DNA of 64,000 nucleotides, taken from contig NZ_JACHIN010000001.1 in the NCBI RefSeq assembly GCF_014203235.1, positions 1,178,001-1,242,000 of the forward strand, in the 5' to 3' direction. Made by a program: the position numbers and the translations under genes. A model generated the notes under the pieces. It made no database searches and was not told the DNA's origin. It worked only from the letters and a program-made list of their open reading frames with translations. Each line of letters begins with the position of its first letter. Positions within the stretch are counted from its first letter, which is position 1. The DNA comes from Nonomuraea endophytica (lineage in GTDB: Bacteria > Actinomycetota > Actinomycetes > Streptosporangiales > Streptosporangiaceae). Below, in pieces: positions 27,267 to 34,591 of the stretch.

Positions 27267-28765
27267 GAGTGGGATACGGCTCCGCCGAACTACCCGTGCC
27301 CAACGGCACCCCGATGGGCGGCTACATCGACCGCCCAGGCCCCTCCACCGGCACCCTCGACCCGCTCCGGGTCAGCGCGGTCACCTGGTCCGACGGCGAA
27401 CGTCGCTTCGCCCTGGCCGTGGCCGACGTGATCTGCGTCAACACCGACCTGGCCGAGTACGCCCGCCAGGCCGTAAACCTGGACGAACACGCACCAAGAA
27501 CCACAAACCAGGGCACGTCAGCGACCCGGCCGACGCGGCAGGACGAGCCCGCACGACGAACCGCAGACCAGGACAAGCCCGCGACCTGGCCGATGGGACA
27601 GGACGAGCCCGCAGGACGAACGGCAGGCGAGTCCAAGCCCGCCTCCACGATCACGCCGCAGGACGAGCACGCACGACGGACGGCACAGGACGAGCCCGCC
27701 TCCGCGACCACGGCGCGGGGCGGACACGCGGGGCGCCCTGCAGAGGTCGGGGATGTCGAACCGGTGTGTGAGCTGTGGCTGGCGGCCAGTCATACCCATG
27801 CGGGTCCCGAGACCGGGTGTGTGCCCGGGGGTGGGGTCACGCCTGGGCCGTGGTTGGAGCGGGTTTCGGGTGCGGTGCGCGCCGCCGTACACAGGGCTGT
27901 GGATAGTGAGCGGGCGGCGGACGGGACGGCTCATCGCGGTGAGTTGCTCGGCGTCGGCGCCGACCGCAGCCGGCCGAACGCGGCCAGGACGGTGCCGCTG
28001 GACGTCGTCGCGGTGTGGGGGGACAGCGGGCTGGCCGGGGTGGTCGTGGTGCTGCCGGTGCATCCGACCGTGCTGCCCGCGAGCAACCTCCTGGTCAGCG
28101 CGGACCTGGCGGGGGCGGTGCGGAGGGCGTTGCGGGCGCGCCTCGGGGACGGTGTGTGGGCGGTGGTGGCGACCGGCGCGGCCGGAAACGTCAGCACCCG
28201 CTTCACCCGCCTCGGCCAGGACGCCGCCGAACTGGACCGGCTCGGCGGCCTGGTCGCCGACCGTTGCGTCGAACTGCTGGCCCAGCCCGGCGAACGGGCC
28301 TGGACGGGCACCGACCAGATCAGGACAGTCCGGGCACGACGCGACCTGCGCCGAGCCCAGACGGACGCCGACCACGGCTCCCTCGCCGCCGACTACGCCA
28401 CCGCCACCGCCACGGGCGACCCGGTGGCCGCCCGGCTGGCGCGCAGCAGGCTGGAAGGCGTACGCGCCAGAGCCCTCGGTACCCCGCCATTCACCGACAC
28501 CATCCCTGTGGACGTGAGCGTGGCCAGAGTGGGGTCGCTGGGCCTGGTCGGCCTACCGGGCGAGCCGTTCCTCGAAGTGGCGGAGCGCATCACGAACGGT
28601 CTCGGCCCCATCGCCGTGCTCGGCTACGTCAACGGCTACCCCGGCTACCTGCCCACCGCCGAGGCGTACCAGCGTTCGGACTACGAGGTTCTGGTCAGCG
28701 CCGTCGCCCCCGGCAGCGCCGAGACATTGGCCGACACCGCACGACAGCTTTTGGAGGAAGCGTGA
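27263..28765 (+). CDS. Neutral/alkaline ceramidase N-terminal-domain-like protein
   Basis: 500 residues from GTG 27263. N-terminus MRVGYGSAELPVPNGTPMGGYIDRPGPS and SHTHAGPETG (putative Zn ligands) match the neutral ceramidase N-terminal fold found in many bacterial hypothetical hydrolases. The later NGYPGYLPTAEAYQRSDYE is also typical. Residues 73-161 are an inserted array of ten-residue repeats (pattern close to QDEPARRTA), which interrupts the conserved fold between VICVNTDLAEYARQAV and EVGDVEPVCELWLAASHTHAG. No signal peptide. Coupled to both neighbours by GTGA overlaps. The substrate is likely a sugar- or amide-containing compound rather than ceramide, given the partners. Confidence 0.85.
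   Translation: MRVGYGSAELPVPNGTPMGGYIDRPGPSTGTLDPLRVSAVTWSDGERRFALAVADVICVNTDLAEYARQAVNLDEHAPRTTNQGTSATRPTRQDEPARRTADQDKPATWPMGQDEPAGRTAGESKPASTITPQDEHARRTAQDEPASATTARGGHAGRPAEVGDVEPVCELWLAASHTHAGPETGCVPGGGVTPGPWLERVSGAVRAAVHRAVDSERAADGTAHRGELLGVGADRSRPNAARTVPLDVVAVWGDSGLAGVVVVLPVHPTVLPASNLLVSADLAGAVRRALRARLGDGVWAVVATGAAGNVSTRFTRLGQDAAELDRLGGLVADRCVELLAQPGERAWTGTDQIRTVRARRDLRRAQTDADHGSLAADYATATATGDPVAARLARSRLEGVRARALGTPPFTDTIPVDVSVARVGSLGLVGLPGEPFLEVAERITNGLGPIAVLGYVNGYPGYLPTAEAYQRSDYEVLVSAVAPGSAETLADTARQLLEEA
27479..27745. repeat. 30-bp tandem repeat inside the ceramidase-like gene, nine units
   Basis: Units begin at 27479, 27509, 27539, 27569, 27599, 27629, 27659 (27 bp), 27686 and 27716. 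The conserved core is CAGGACGAGCCCGC. All units preserve frame. Confidence 0.9.
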
Positions 28766-29502
28766 TCGATCAGGACGCGTACGCGGAGGTCGCCAGGTCG
28801 GCGGTCGAACGACTGGTGACCAAGGAACGGGACGCGATCGCCCGCGCCGGAACCCTGATCTTCGAGTCGCTGAGGGCGGGCGGCGTGCTCCAGGCGTTCG
28901 GCACCGGCCACTCCCGCTCCATCGCCCTCGAACTCGTCGGCCGGGCCGGCGGCCTGGTCCCCGCCAACCAGCTCGGCATCCGCGACGTGGCCTATTACGG
29001 CGACGCCACCCCCACCGACATCCTCGACCCGAAAATCGAACGCGAACCCGGCCTCGCCGCCCGCATCTGGGCCCTCGCCCCCATCCACCCCGAGGACGTC
29101 TTCGTCATCATCTCCAACTCCGGCGGCAACGCGGCCATCGTCGAAATGGCCCAGCTCGCCGTGGACCACGGGCACCAGGTCATCGCGATCACCTCCCGCG
29201 CGCACACGTCCCGCGTGCCGTCCGGCCCGCGCCTCGCCGACCTCGCACACGTCACCATCGACAACGGCGCCCCATACGGCGACGCCGCCCTCCCCCTGCC
29301 CGACGGCACCACGATCTGCCCAATCTCCAACCTCACCGGCGTACTGGCCGCCCAGCTGCTGGTAGCCGAAGTCGTCAGCCACCACCTGACCGCCGGACTG
29401 ACTCCCCCGATCTTCCGCTCCGCCAACACCCCGGGCGGCGACGAGCACAACGCCGCGCTCCTGCAGAAGTACGGCCCCCGCGTCCGCCTAGGCGACGCCT
29501 GA
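28762..29502 (+). CDS. SIS-domain sugar isomerase family protein
   Basis: 246 residues from GTG 28762, which overlaps the previous stop; TTGGAGGAA precedes. One SIS fold: VLQAFGTGHSRSIALELVGRAGG with sugar-phosphate-binding Ser residues, and VFVIISNSGGNAAIVEMAQLA with the catalytic loop Ser. It resembles the sugar isomerase domain proteins (YckF/GmhA/NagB-II-like) of amino-sugar pathways. With the BadF kinase and the ceramidase-like hydrolase it would complete a phosphorylate-and-isomerise route. Confidence 0.9.
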   Translation: MIDQDAYAEVARSAVERLVTKERDAIARAGTLIFESLRAGGVLQAFGTGHSRSIALELVGRAGGLVPANQLGIRDVAYYGDATPTDILDPKIEREPGLAARIWALAPIHPEDVFVIISNSGGNAAIVEMAQLAVDHGHQVIAITSRAHTSRVPSGPRLADLAHVTIDNGAPYGDAALPLPDGTTICPISNLTGVLAAQLLVAEVVSHHLTAGLTPPIFRSANTPGGDEHNAALLQKYGPRVRLGDA

Positions 29503-29516
29503 CCTAGACTCACGGC

Positions 29517-29904
29517 ATCGACGACGAACTCATCCAGGCCGCCGCGCACGTGGCCCGCACGCACTGCCGGGGCGACAACCACACCATGGCCGCTGCGGCC
29601 CGTGCCCGGAACGGCCGGATCATCACCGCAGTGAACGCCTACCACTTCACCGGCGGACCGTGTGCTGAGCTGGTCGTCATCGGGGCGGCGGCCGCTCAGG
29701 GCGCGCACGAGCTGGACACCATCGTCGCGGTCGGCGACCGCGAGCGCGGCGTCGTGCCCCCATGCGGCCGGTGCCGTCAGGTCCTCCTCGACTACTTCCC
29801 CGGGTATCAAGGTGATCGTCGGCGACGGGGACCGCTTGCGGGCAATGCCCATCACCGAGCTCCTGCCCGCGGGCTACGTCTGGGCCGACCACCAGCTCGA
29901 CTAG
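29517..29904 (+). pseudogene. Cytidine deaminase-like gene, frameshifted and without a start codon
   Basis: The frame starting near 29517 reads [50 protein letters not shown] and [16 protein letters not shown], so the zinc cysteines of the CDA fold are there. At about 29805 the frame shifts: the remainder [31 protein letters not shown] is in another frame, reached if one base near GGGTATC is dropped. The first codon at 29517 is ATC; the next in-frame start, GTG 29550, would cut 11 residues. The stop TAG is the first insertion-site copy of the IS element at 29905. Confidence 0.8.
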
Positions 29905-29920
29905 GAAGCTGTTTCTTGGA

Positions 29921-30410
29921 TCAGGTTCGAAGCCAGATGATCAGGGTGGCCAGGGTGACGGTGCCGAGGAAGATGTAGGCGCGCTTGTCATAGCGTGTGG
30001 CCACGGCTCGGAAGTTCTTCAGCCGGTTGATCGCCCGTTCCACGACGTTGCGTGCCTTGTAGCGGTCGGCGTCGAAGCCGGTGGGGCGTCCGCCCGCCGA
30101 ACCGCGCCGGCGGCGATGGGCGTGTTGATCACGTGGCGTGGGGATGGTGTGGCGGATCTTGCGACGGCGCAGGTAGGCGCGGTTGGCGCGGGAGGAATAG
30201 GCCTTGTCTGCGGCCAGGCTGTCGGGCCGGGTGCGCGGACGTCCTGGTCCCCGTCGGGTATCCGGATGGCGCCCAGCACCGGCTGCAATTGTGGACTGTC
30301 GCCGTGCTGGCCCGGTGTCAGGACCAGTGACAACACCCGGCAGCGGCCGTCCGCGGACAGGTGGATCTTGGTGGTGAACCCGCCCCGGGAGCGGCCTAGG
30401 CACTCCCCAG
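29921..30410 (-). pseudogene. IS5-family transposase, C-terminal part, with a second frameshift
   Basis: The segment GRSRGGFTTKIHLSADGRCRVLSLVLTPGQ to DGDQDVR lies in one frame; around 30235 the reading moves to another frame, RTRPDSLAADKAYSSRANRAYLRRR, which carries the second catalytic Asp, and NVVERAINRLKNFRAVATRYDK, with the Glu, ends at 29921. One frame change may be programmed, but a second within the DDE domain is best read as a mutation, so this copy is probably inactive. Confidence 0.7.
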
Positions 30411-30860
30411 CCTGACCACCTCCGCCAGCCGGGCGGCCAGCGCGACCAGCACCGGATCGCCCCGGTTTGTCCCGGCGGCCTCCCCCTTTTGCCGCCCCGG
30501 TGCGGGCGGCGGGGGTGGTGTGCGGGGCGCGCCGGCAGCGTGCTGGTGCGCCCGGACGGTGGTGGAGTCCACCGCAATGTCCCAGTCCACCCGGCCCTCA
30601 GCATCTTGCTCGGCCTGGACCGCACTCAGCAGCATCTGCCAGGTGCCATCGGCCGACCAGCGGCGATGCCGTTTGTAGACCGTGATCCACGGACCGAATC
30701 GTTCGGGCAGGTCACGCCACGGCAACCCGGTGCGGGCCCGATACAACACGCCGTTGATCGTCCTGCGGTGATCATTCCATCGACCGCCCCGCTGGCCCGC
30801 CTCGGGTAGCAGCAGCTCGAGCCGCGCCCACTCCGCGTTCGTTAAGTCACCTCGACCCAT
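30396..30860 (-). CDS. IS5-family transposase, N-terminal part
   Basis: 154 residues from ATG 30860. MGRGDLTNAEWARLELLLPEAG and GRWNDHRRTINGVLYRARTGLPWRDLPERFGPW are the DUF4096-type N-terminus of IS5 transposases. The first catalytic Asp is in DIAVDSTTVRAHQHAAG. The frame stops at 30396 in VRLGSA; the continuation (GRSRGGFTTKIHL) is in another frame, as in IS5 members that make the full enzyme by frameshifting. Confidence 0.85.
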   Translation of the reverse strand: MGRGDLTNAEWARLELLLPEAGQRGGRWNDHRRTINGVLYRARTGLPWRDLPERFGPWITVYKRHRRWSADGTWQMLLSAVQAEQDAEGRVDWDIAVDSTTVRAHQHAAGAPRTPPPPPAPGRQKGEAAGTNRGDPVLVALAARLAEVVRLGSA

Positions 30861-30986
30861 GCACTCATCGTGATAGGCCAGGCACGAATGGTCAGCAGAT
30901 CTAAGAAACAGCTCCTAGACGTCTTACGAAGCCAACCGGGCGTGGGTGCCGGGATTGGTCTCGCCGCCGGGCCAGCTGATTTCTAC

Positions 30987-31199
30987 CTACACCTCATTGA
31001 GGAAGAGGCCAAGGACATCGGCGAGCGCGGCGATCGCCGGAACGGCGGGGGTGGCGACCTGGCCGGGCTCGATCTTCCGAAGGGTCTCCGGGAAGACACT
31101 GGTGTTCAGTACGGTGTCGAGCATTGAACGCTCTCCCCTGGCACGGCGGAGGTACTGCCCGCGCTCGACCTCGGCAGGAGAGTGCGGCAACCCAGCCAT
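30987..31199 (-). CDS. Small XRE-family HTH regulator
   Basis: 70 residues from ATG 31199. LRRARGERSMLDTVLNTSVFPETLRKIEPGQVATPAVPAIAALADVLGLFLNEV is one XRE-type five-helix HTH without an effector domain. It is divergent from the methionine aminopeptidase remnant, an arrangement I recall from related actinobacteria. The shared control region contains a 28-bp imperfect palindrome, likely its operator. Intact although its partner is decayed. Confidence 0.75.
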   Translation of the reverse strand: MAGLPHSPAEVERGQYLRRARGERSMLDTVLNTSVFPETLRKIEPGQVATPAVPAIAALADVLGLFLNEV

Positions 31200-31203
31200 T
31201 GCT

Positions 31204-31231
31204 CCAATTATAATACCGGTATAGTTATTGG
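31204..31231. promoter_or_regulatory. 28-bp interrupted palindrome, candidate operator of the XRE regulator
   Basis: The centre is the perfect palindrome ATACCGGTAT (31213-31222), and the outer arms CCAAT (31204) and ATTGG (31227) are symmetric about the same centre. It is AT-rich against the GC-rich surroundings and lies between the XRE gene and the decayed methionine aminopeptidase gene, covering the likely promoter of both. Confidence 0.65.
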
Positions 31232-32005
31232 TCCTCGAACAAGGCGCGATACTGAACCCCACCGAGGTGGCCCGGGCCAAGAACACCGGGGTCATGGTCG
31301 CTGACACCTTGCAGATGCTGAAGACCCGGAGCACGGCAGGCAAGAGCCTCCTGGACATCGACCAGTAGACCGAGGCCATGATCGTCGAGGCCGGAGCGAA
31401 GTCTTGCTACGTGGAGTACGCGTCGTCCTTCGAACGCGGGCCGTTCGCTCACTGCATCTGTACGGCGGTCAACGACGCACCACTCACGGGATGCCGAACG
31501 ACTACAAGCTCACCAACGGCGACCTACTGACGCTCGACCTCGCTGTCTCCAAGGGCGGAGTGGCCCGCAGACTCCGCCATCAGCTTCATCGTGGGCGACG
31601 CGAAGCCGCCGGAGAGTGTCCCGGTGATCGACGCGACCGAGCGCGCCGCCCCGGGGGATAGCCTCCGCCCACCCCGAAGTTCGCATCGGCGGCATCTCTC
31701 ATGCCATCGGCTCCGTGCTCAGCGAGGCGGGGTACTCGATCAACACCGAGTTCGGGGGCACGGGATCGGGTCGACGATGCACCAGAGCCCGCACATCTCC
31801 ATCACAGGACGGCCCGGCCGTGGCTACAAGCTGCGGCCGGGGTTGCTGCAGGCATGGGAGCCGTGGGTGATGGCCGACACCGCCGAACTCGTCACCGACG
31901 CGGACGGCTGGACCCTCCGAAGCGTGACAGGCTGCCGTACGGCGCGCAGCGAACACGATCGCCATCACCGACGACAGCGCCGAAATCCTCACCTTGCCCA
32001 AGTAG
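31228..32005 (+). pseudogene. Type I methionine aminopeptidase remnant, heavily frameshifted
   Basis: Collected over three frames the sequence reads LEQGAILNPTEVARAKNTGVMVADTLQMLKTRS, then AMIVEAGAKSCYVEYASSF and CTAVNDAPL, GMPNDYKLTNGDLLTLDLAVSKGG, ISHAIGSVLSEAGYSINTEFGG, IGSTMHQSPHISITGRPGRGYKLRPGLLQAWEPWVMADTAELVTDADGWTLRSVTG and ITDDSAEILTLPK, the pita-bread fold of Map. Defects: a TAG stop at 31366 and at least five frame changes, near 31490, 31567, 31650, 31757 and 31952. It cannot make a functional protein. Confidence 0.85.
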
Positions 32006-32289
32006 GGGCTTTCAGCTGGCGCGGCGACAGCCACAGAGCTTCCGGCCTCTCGACGATGCGGGCGGCCGCTCAGAATCGGCAAGCAATATCAAGCCGAAGT
32101 CGTACGGCGGCGGCAACAACCTCCGCCTTCGCAGCATAGATGGGACCTCGATGCCGACAGGCTCAGAACCTCTTCCGCGGTGGCCCTTCCAGGTCCCCCG
32201 TAAACAGGACCTGGCGGTCGCCATGCCGAACCCGAAGCTGGGAAGAATCCTTCCGCCACCGCTACGATGGTGCCTGTGGGAAGGCTCTG

Positions 32290-33696
32290 ATGCTTACTAG
32301 ACTAGAAGTTGACGGGTTCAAGAACCTCCTGAATTTCGAAGTGGATCTTGGCCCTTTCACTTGCATCGCCGGCGTCAACGGAACCGGTAAATCAAACGTT
32401 TTTGATGCCATCCAATTTCTCAGCCTTTTGACTGACAGATCGCTCATCGAAGCTGCCCAGGAGGTCCGCGGAGTTCATGGCGAACGCTTCGGCGACCCTC
32501 GCGATCTCTTTTGGAATGGACATTCCGGCGCTGCCCATACCATGCGTTTCGCAGCAGAAATGATCGTGCCAGGAGAAGTCGAAGACGACTTCGGGCGCCC
32601 AGCGGCTCCCTCGATCACATTCCTGCGATACGAGCTTGAACTGGGATACGTACCGCCCAGAGGAATAGAAAAGATCGGCCGCCTGAGCCTCCTTGCGGAG
32701 AACCTTCGACACATCAAGTTGGGCGATGCCCCCAGCAAGCTCCGCTTCAAGCACAGCTCGGCTCATTTTCGCAATGCCGTCCTGCACGGCCGCCGGGCCG
32801 GAGTCGCGTTCATCTCCACCACCAAGGATGCAGGCGGAGAGCCGATCATCAGCATTCATCAGGATGGCGGAAGCCGCGGCCAGCCCAAACCCGCCGCAGC
32901 GTCCCGAGCTCCCGCAACGGTTGTGAGCACTGTCACGAGCAGTGACGATCCGACTGTTCTCGCAGCACGAAGAGAAATGCAGTCCTGGCGGCGGCTGGCC
33001 CTTGAACCATCTGCGCTGCGAGCCGCGGATCGATATGTCGACCCGCGTCAGATGGATCCAACCGGCCGCCATCTCGCGTCTACGCTCTTTCGCATCGCTT
33101 ACGAGGACGGCGATCCCGAGCGCGTCTATGCGCGCGTCGCCGGTCGCCTGGCCGACCTGTCGGGCGTGGATGTGCGAGAACTCCAAGTCGAGCAAGACGA
33201 CGTTCGCGAACTTTTTACAGTGCAACTTGTCGAAAGTGGCGGACTTGCTCTTCCCGCGCGGAGTTTGTCCGGAGGCACGCTCCGTTTCCTTGCCTTGTGC
33301 GTTCTACTCGAAGACCCGACCGTCGAGGGCCTTCTATGCATGGAGGAGCCGGAGAACGGCATCCATCCCGCCAACGTGAACGCCATGGTCCAACTGGCCA
33401 CGGACCTGGCGGTCGATGCTCACGATGCTCCAGGCCCTGCCAACCCATTTCGGCAGATAATCGTGAACACTCATTCGCCAGCCGTGGTTCAGCTCGTCGA
33501 TCCGCCAGATCTCCTTTTCGCAGAGGCAGACATGCGTCGAGCCCCCGACGGCACCATGAGGCGCGCGCTTCAGTTGCGCCCTCTTGCCGGATCATGGCGC
33601 GATGAAGGGCCGAGGAGTAGAGCGGTCACCAAAGCGGATATCCTCCCCTACCTCACAACGCCACCAGGGGCTCAAACCACCTTGGACATTATATGA
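32290..33696 (+). CDS. AAA-family (AAA_21-type) ATPase, first gene of an ATPase-DUF4276 cassette
   Basis: 468 residues from ATG 32290, after GGGAAGG. It is an SMC/RecF/OLD-like ABC-class ATPase: LTRLEVDGFKNLLNFEVDLGPFTCIAGVNGTGKSNVFDAIQFLSLL contains the Walker A (GVNGTGKSN), SLSGGTLRFLALCVLLEDPTVEGLLCMEEPENGIHP the signature, Walker B and the D-loop, and IIVNTHSPAVVQLV the switch region. The stop overlaps the start of the DUF4276-like gene (ATGA). The codon usage has many A/T third positions, in contrast to the neighbours. Pairs of this type (ATPase with a TOPRIM/RloB-type nuclease) occur in anti-phage systems such as AbiL; that role here is inferred. Confidence 0.9.
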   Translation: MLTRLEVDGFKNLLNFEVDLGPFTCIAGVNGTGKSNVFDAIQFLSLLTDRSLIEAAQEVRGVHGERFGDPRDLFWNGHSGAAHTMRFAAEMIVPGEVEDDFGRPAAPSITFLRYELELGYVPPRGIEKIGRLSLLAENLRHIKLGDAPSKLRFKHSSAHFRNAVLHGRRAGVAFISTTKDAGGEPIISIHQDGGSRGQPKPAAASRAPATVVSTVTSSDDPTVLAARREMQSWRRLALEPSALRAADRYVDPRQMDPTGRHLASTLFRIAYEDGDPERVYARVAGRLADLSGVDVRELQVEQDDVRELFTVQLVESGGLALPARSLSGGTLRFLALCVLLEDPTVEGLLCMEEPENGIHPANVNAMVQLATDLAVDAHDAPGPANPFRQIIVNTHSPAVVQLVDPPDLLFAEADMRRAPDGTMRRALQLRPLAGSWRDEGPRSRAVTKADILPYLTTPPGAQTTLDII

Positions 33697-33806
33697 TCCT
33701 ACGTGTTCTGTTTCTGGGCGAAGGAACCAGCGATAGTGGTATCACAACCCATATTCGACGTATAGCCATTGAGAATGGGCACGACGTAGTCATCACCGAC
33801 CCATGA
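33693..33806 (+). CDS. N-terminal fragment of DUF4276 (TOPRIM-like) protein
   Basis: 37 residues, start ATG overlapping the ATPase stop. MILRVLFLGEGTSDSGITTHI has the GEGTSD that begins DUF4276 proteins, the position of the catalytic Glu in TOPRIM folds. The frame ends in TGA at 33804, whose ATG (33803) opens the next frame, so the domain is split. Reading GAC then CCC by slipping back one base would fuse both parts. Confidence 0.6.
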   Translation: MILRVLFLGEGTSDSGITTHIRRIAIENGHDVVITDP

Positions 33807-34324
33807 TCGAAAGGCTGCCCCCGTCTCGCCAGAAGACCATCAAGTCGAGGCTTGAAGCCATCAAGGAGCTTGGTGGAGAATACGAGCTTGTCGTGGTCCA
33901 TCGCGATGCCGACCGAGACGGCCGGGGGTCCCGCCTACAAGAGATAGATGGCGCTGTCACCGCTGTCATGCCCAGCGTGTCCTTCGTCGGCGTGATTCCG
34001 ATCCGTATGACGGAAGCATGGCTAATGCTGGACGAGCAAAACCTGCGAGTGGTGGCAGGAAATCCCAATGGCCGAACAGACCTGGGACTGCCCAAACCGA
34101 AGGCTGTCGAGTCGATTCCGGACCCCAAGGCGGCTCTCGCTGAGAAGCTCGCTCTCGCCTCGGGCCTCTCTGGCCGCAAGCTGGATAAATTCAAGAAACG
34201 ATTTCCTGAGCACCGGCGACAACTGCTCGACCGCATTAACCCCCTGGGACCTATTTGCGAAGTTTCTTCCTGGAAGGACTTCAACGAAGACCTGCTTTCC
34301 GGACTACGCAAGGTCTCCAGCTAG
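33803..34324 (+). CDS. Rest of the DUF4276-like (TOPRIM) protein, or a frameshifted gene
   Basis: 173 residues from ATG 33803, in the -1 frame relative to the fragment before it. YELVVVHRDADRDGRGSRLQEID holds the DxD of the TOPRIM fold; IPIRMTEAWLMLDEQNLRVVAGNPNGRTDLGLPKPKAVESIPDPKAAL and KKRFPEHRRQLLDRI are typical of DUF4276. Without the first fragment it lacks the GEG motif and first strand. It is either a recent frameshift, a sequencing error, or a truly split protein with reinitiation at ATGA. Confidence 0.75.
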   Translation: MIERLPPSRQKTIKSRLEAIKELGGEYELVVVHRDADRDGRGSRLQEIDGAVTAVMPSVSFVGVIPIRMTEAWLMLDEQNLRVVAGNPNGRTDLGLPKPKAVESIPDPKAALAEKLALASGLSGRKLDKFKKRFPEHRRQLLDRINPLGPICEVSSWKDFNEDLLSGLRKVSS

Positions 34325-34504
34325 AGCGTTATGCCAATGGCGGTAATGTTGACCACTCGTGGACCCCATGGTGGTTCGGTCGGGGAGAGTCAGCCGGATT
34401 TCGGCCGAGGCCACGCCTCAAGCTCCCGTGCTCAACAGAACGCGCAAGCCGCGCGCCGAAGGCGCGCTCGATCAAAGGCGCCCGAGCGAAGCGAGGACCT
34501 TTGT

Positions 34505-34591
34505 CCGGGGTGGGATCCAGCTGGCTGACCACCCAAACGGGCAACGGGTGGGCCCAGGCAGGACGCCCGGGCGACAGCGAGATCCCTGCCT
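34505..34591 (-). repeat. 3'-end repeat family A, copy 1 (after regulator paralogue 2)
   Basis: The + strand holds CCGGGGTGGGATCCAGCTGG and, further on, GGGCAACGGGTGGGCC, then GCGACAGCGAGATCC, ending in CCTTTA at the TAA stop of the leftward gene. The same blocks recur in order at 60614-60786 and, partly, at 50470-50552 and 47588-47690. Confidence 0.8.

Larger units (their letters stand above)
29901..30917 (-). mobile_element. IS5-family insertion sequence with CTAG target duplication
   Basis: The ends match as inverted repeats: left GAAGCTGTTTCTTGGATC from 29905, right (read inward) GAGCTGTTTCTTAGATC ending at 30913; the left end carries one extra A. CTAG flanks both (29901-29904 and 30914-30917). 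The transposase is encoded leftward in two or three frames. The element inserted exactly at the stop codon of the cytidine deaminase remnant. Confidence 0.88.

Noticed and set aside
31699..32082. Leftward frame within the methionine aminopeptidase remnant
   Set aside because: The rightward sequence can be read as Map through frameshifts; the leftward frame has no recognisable domain.
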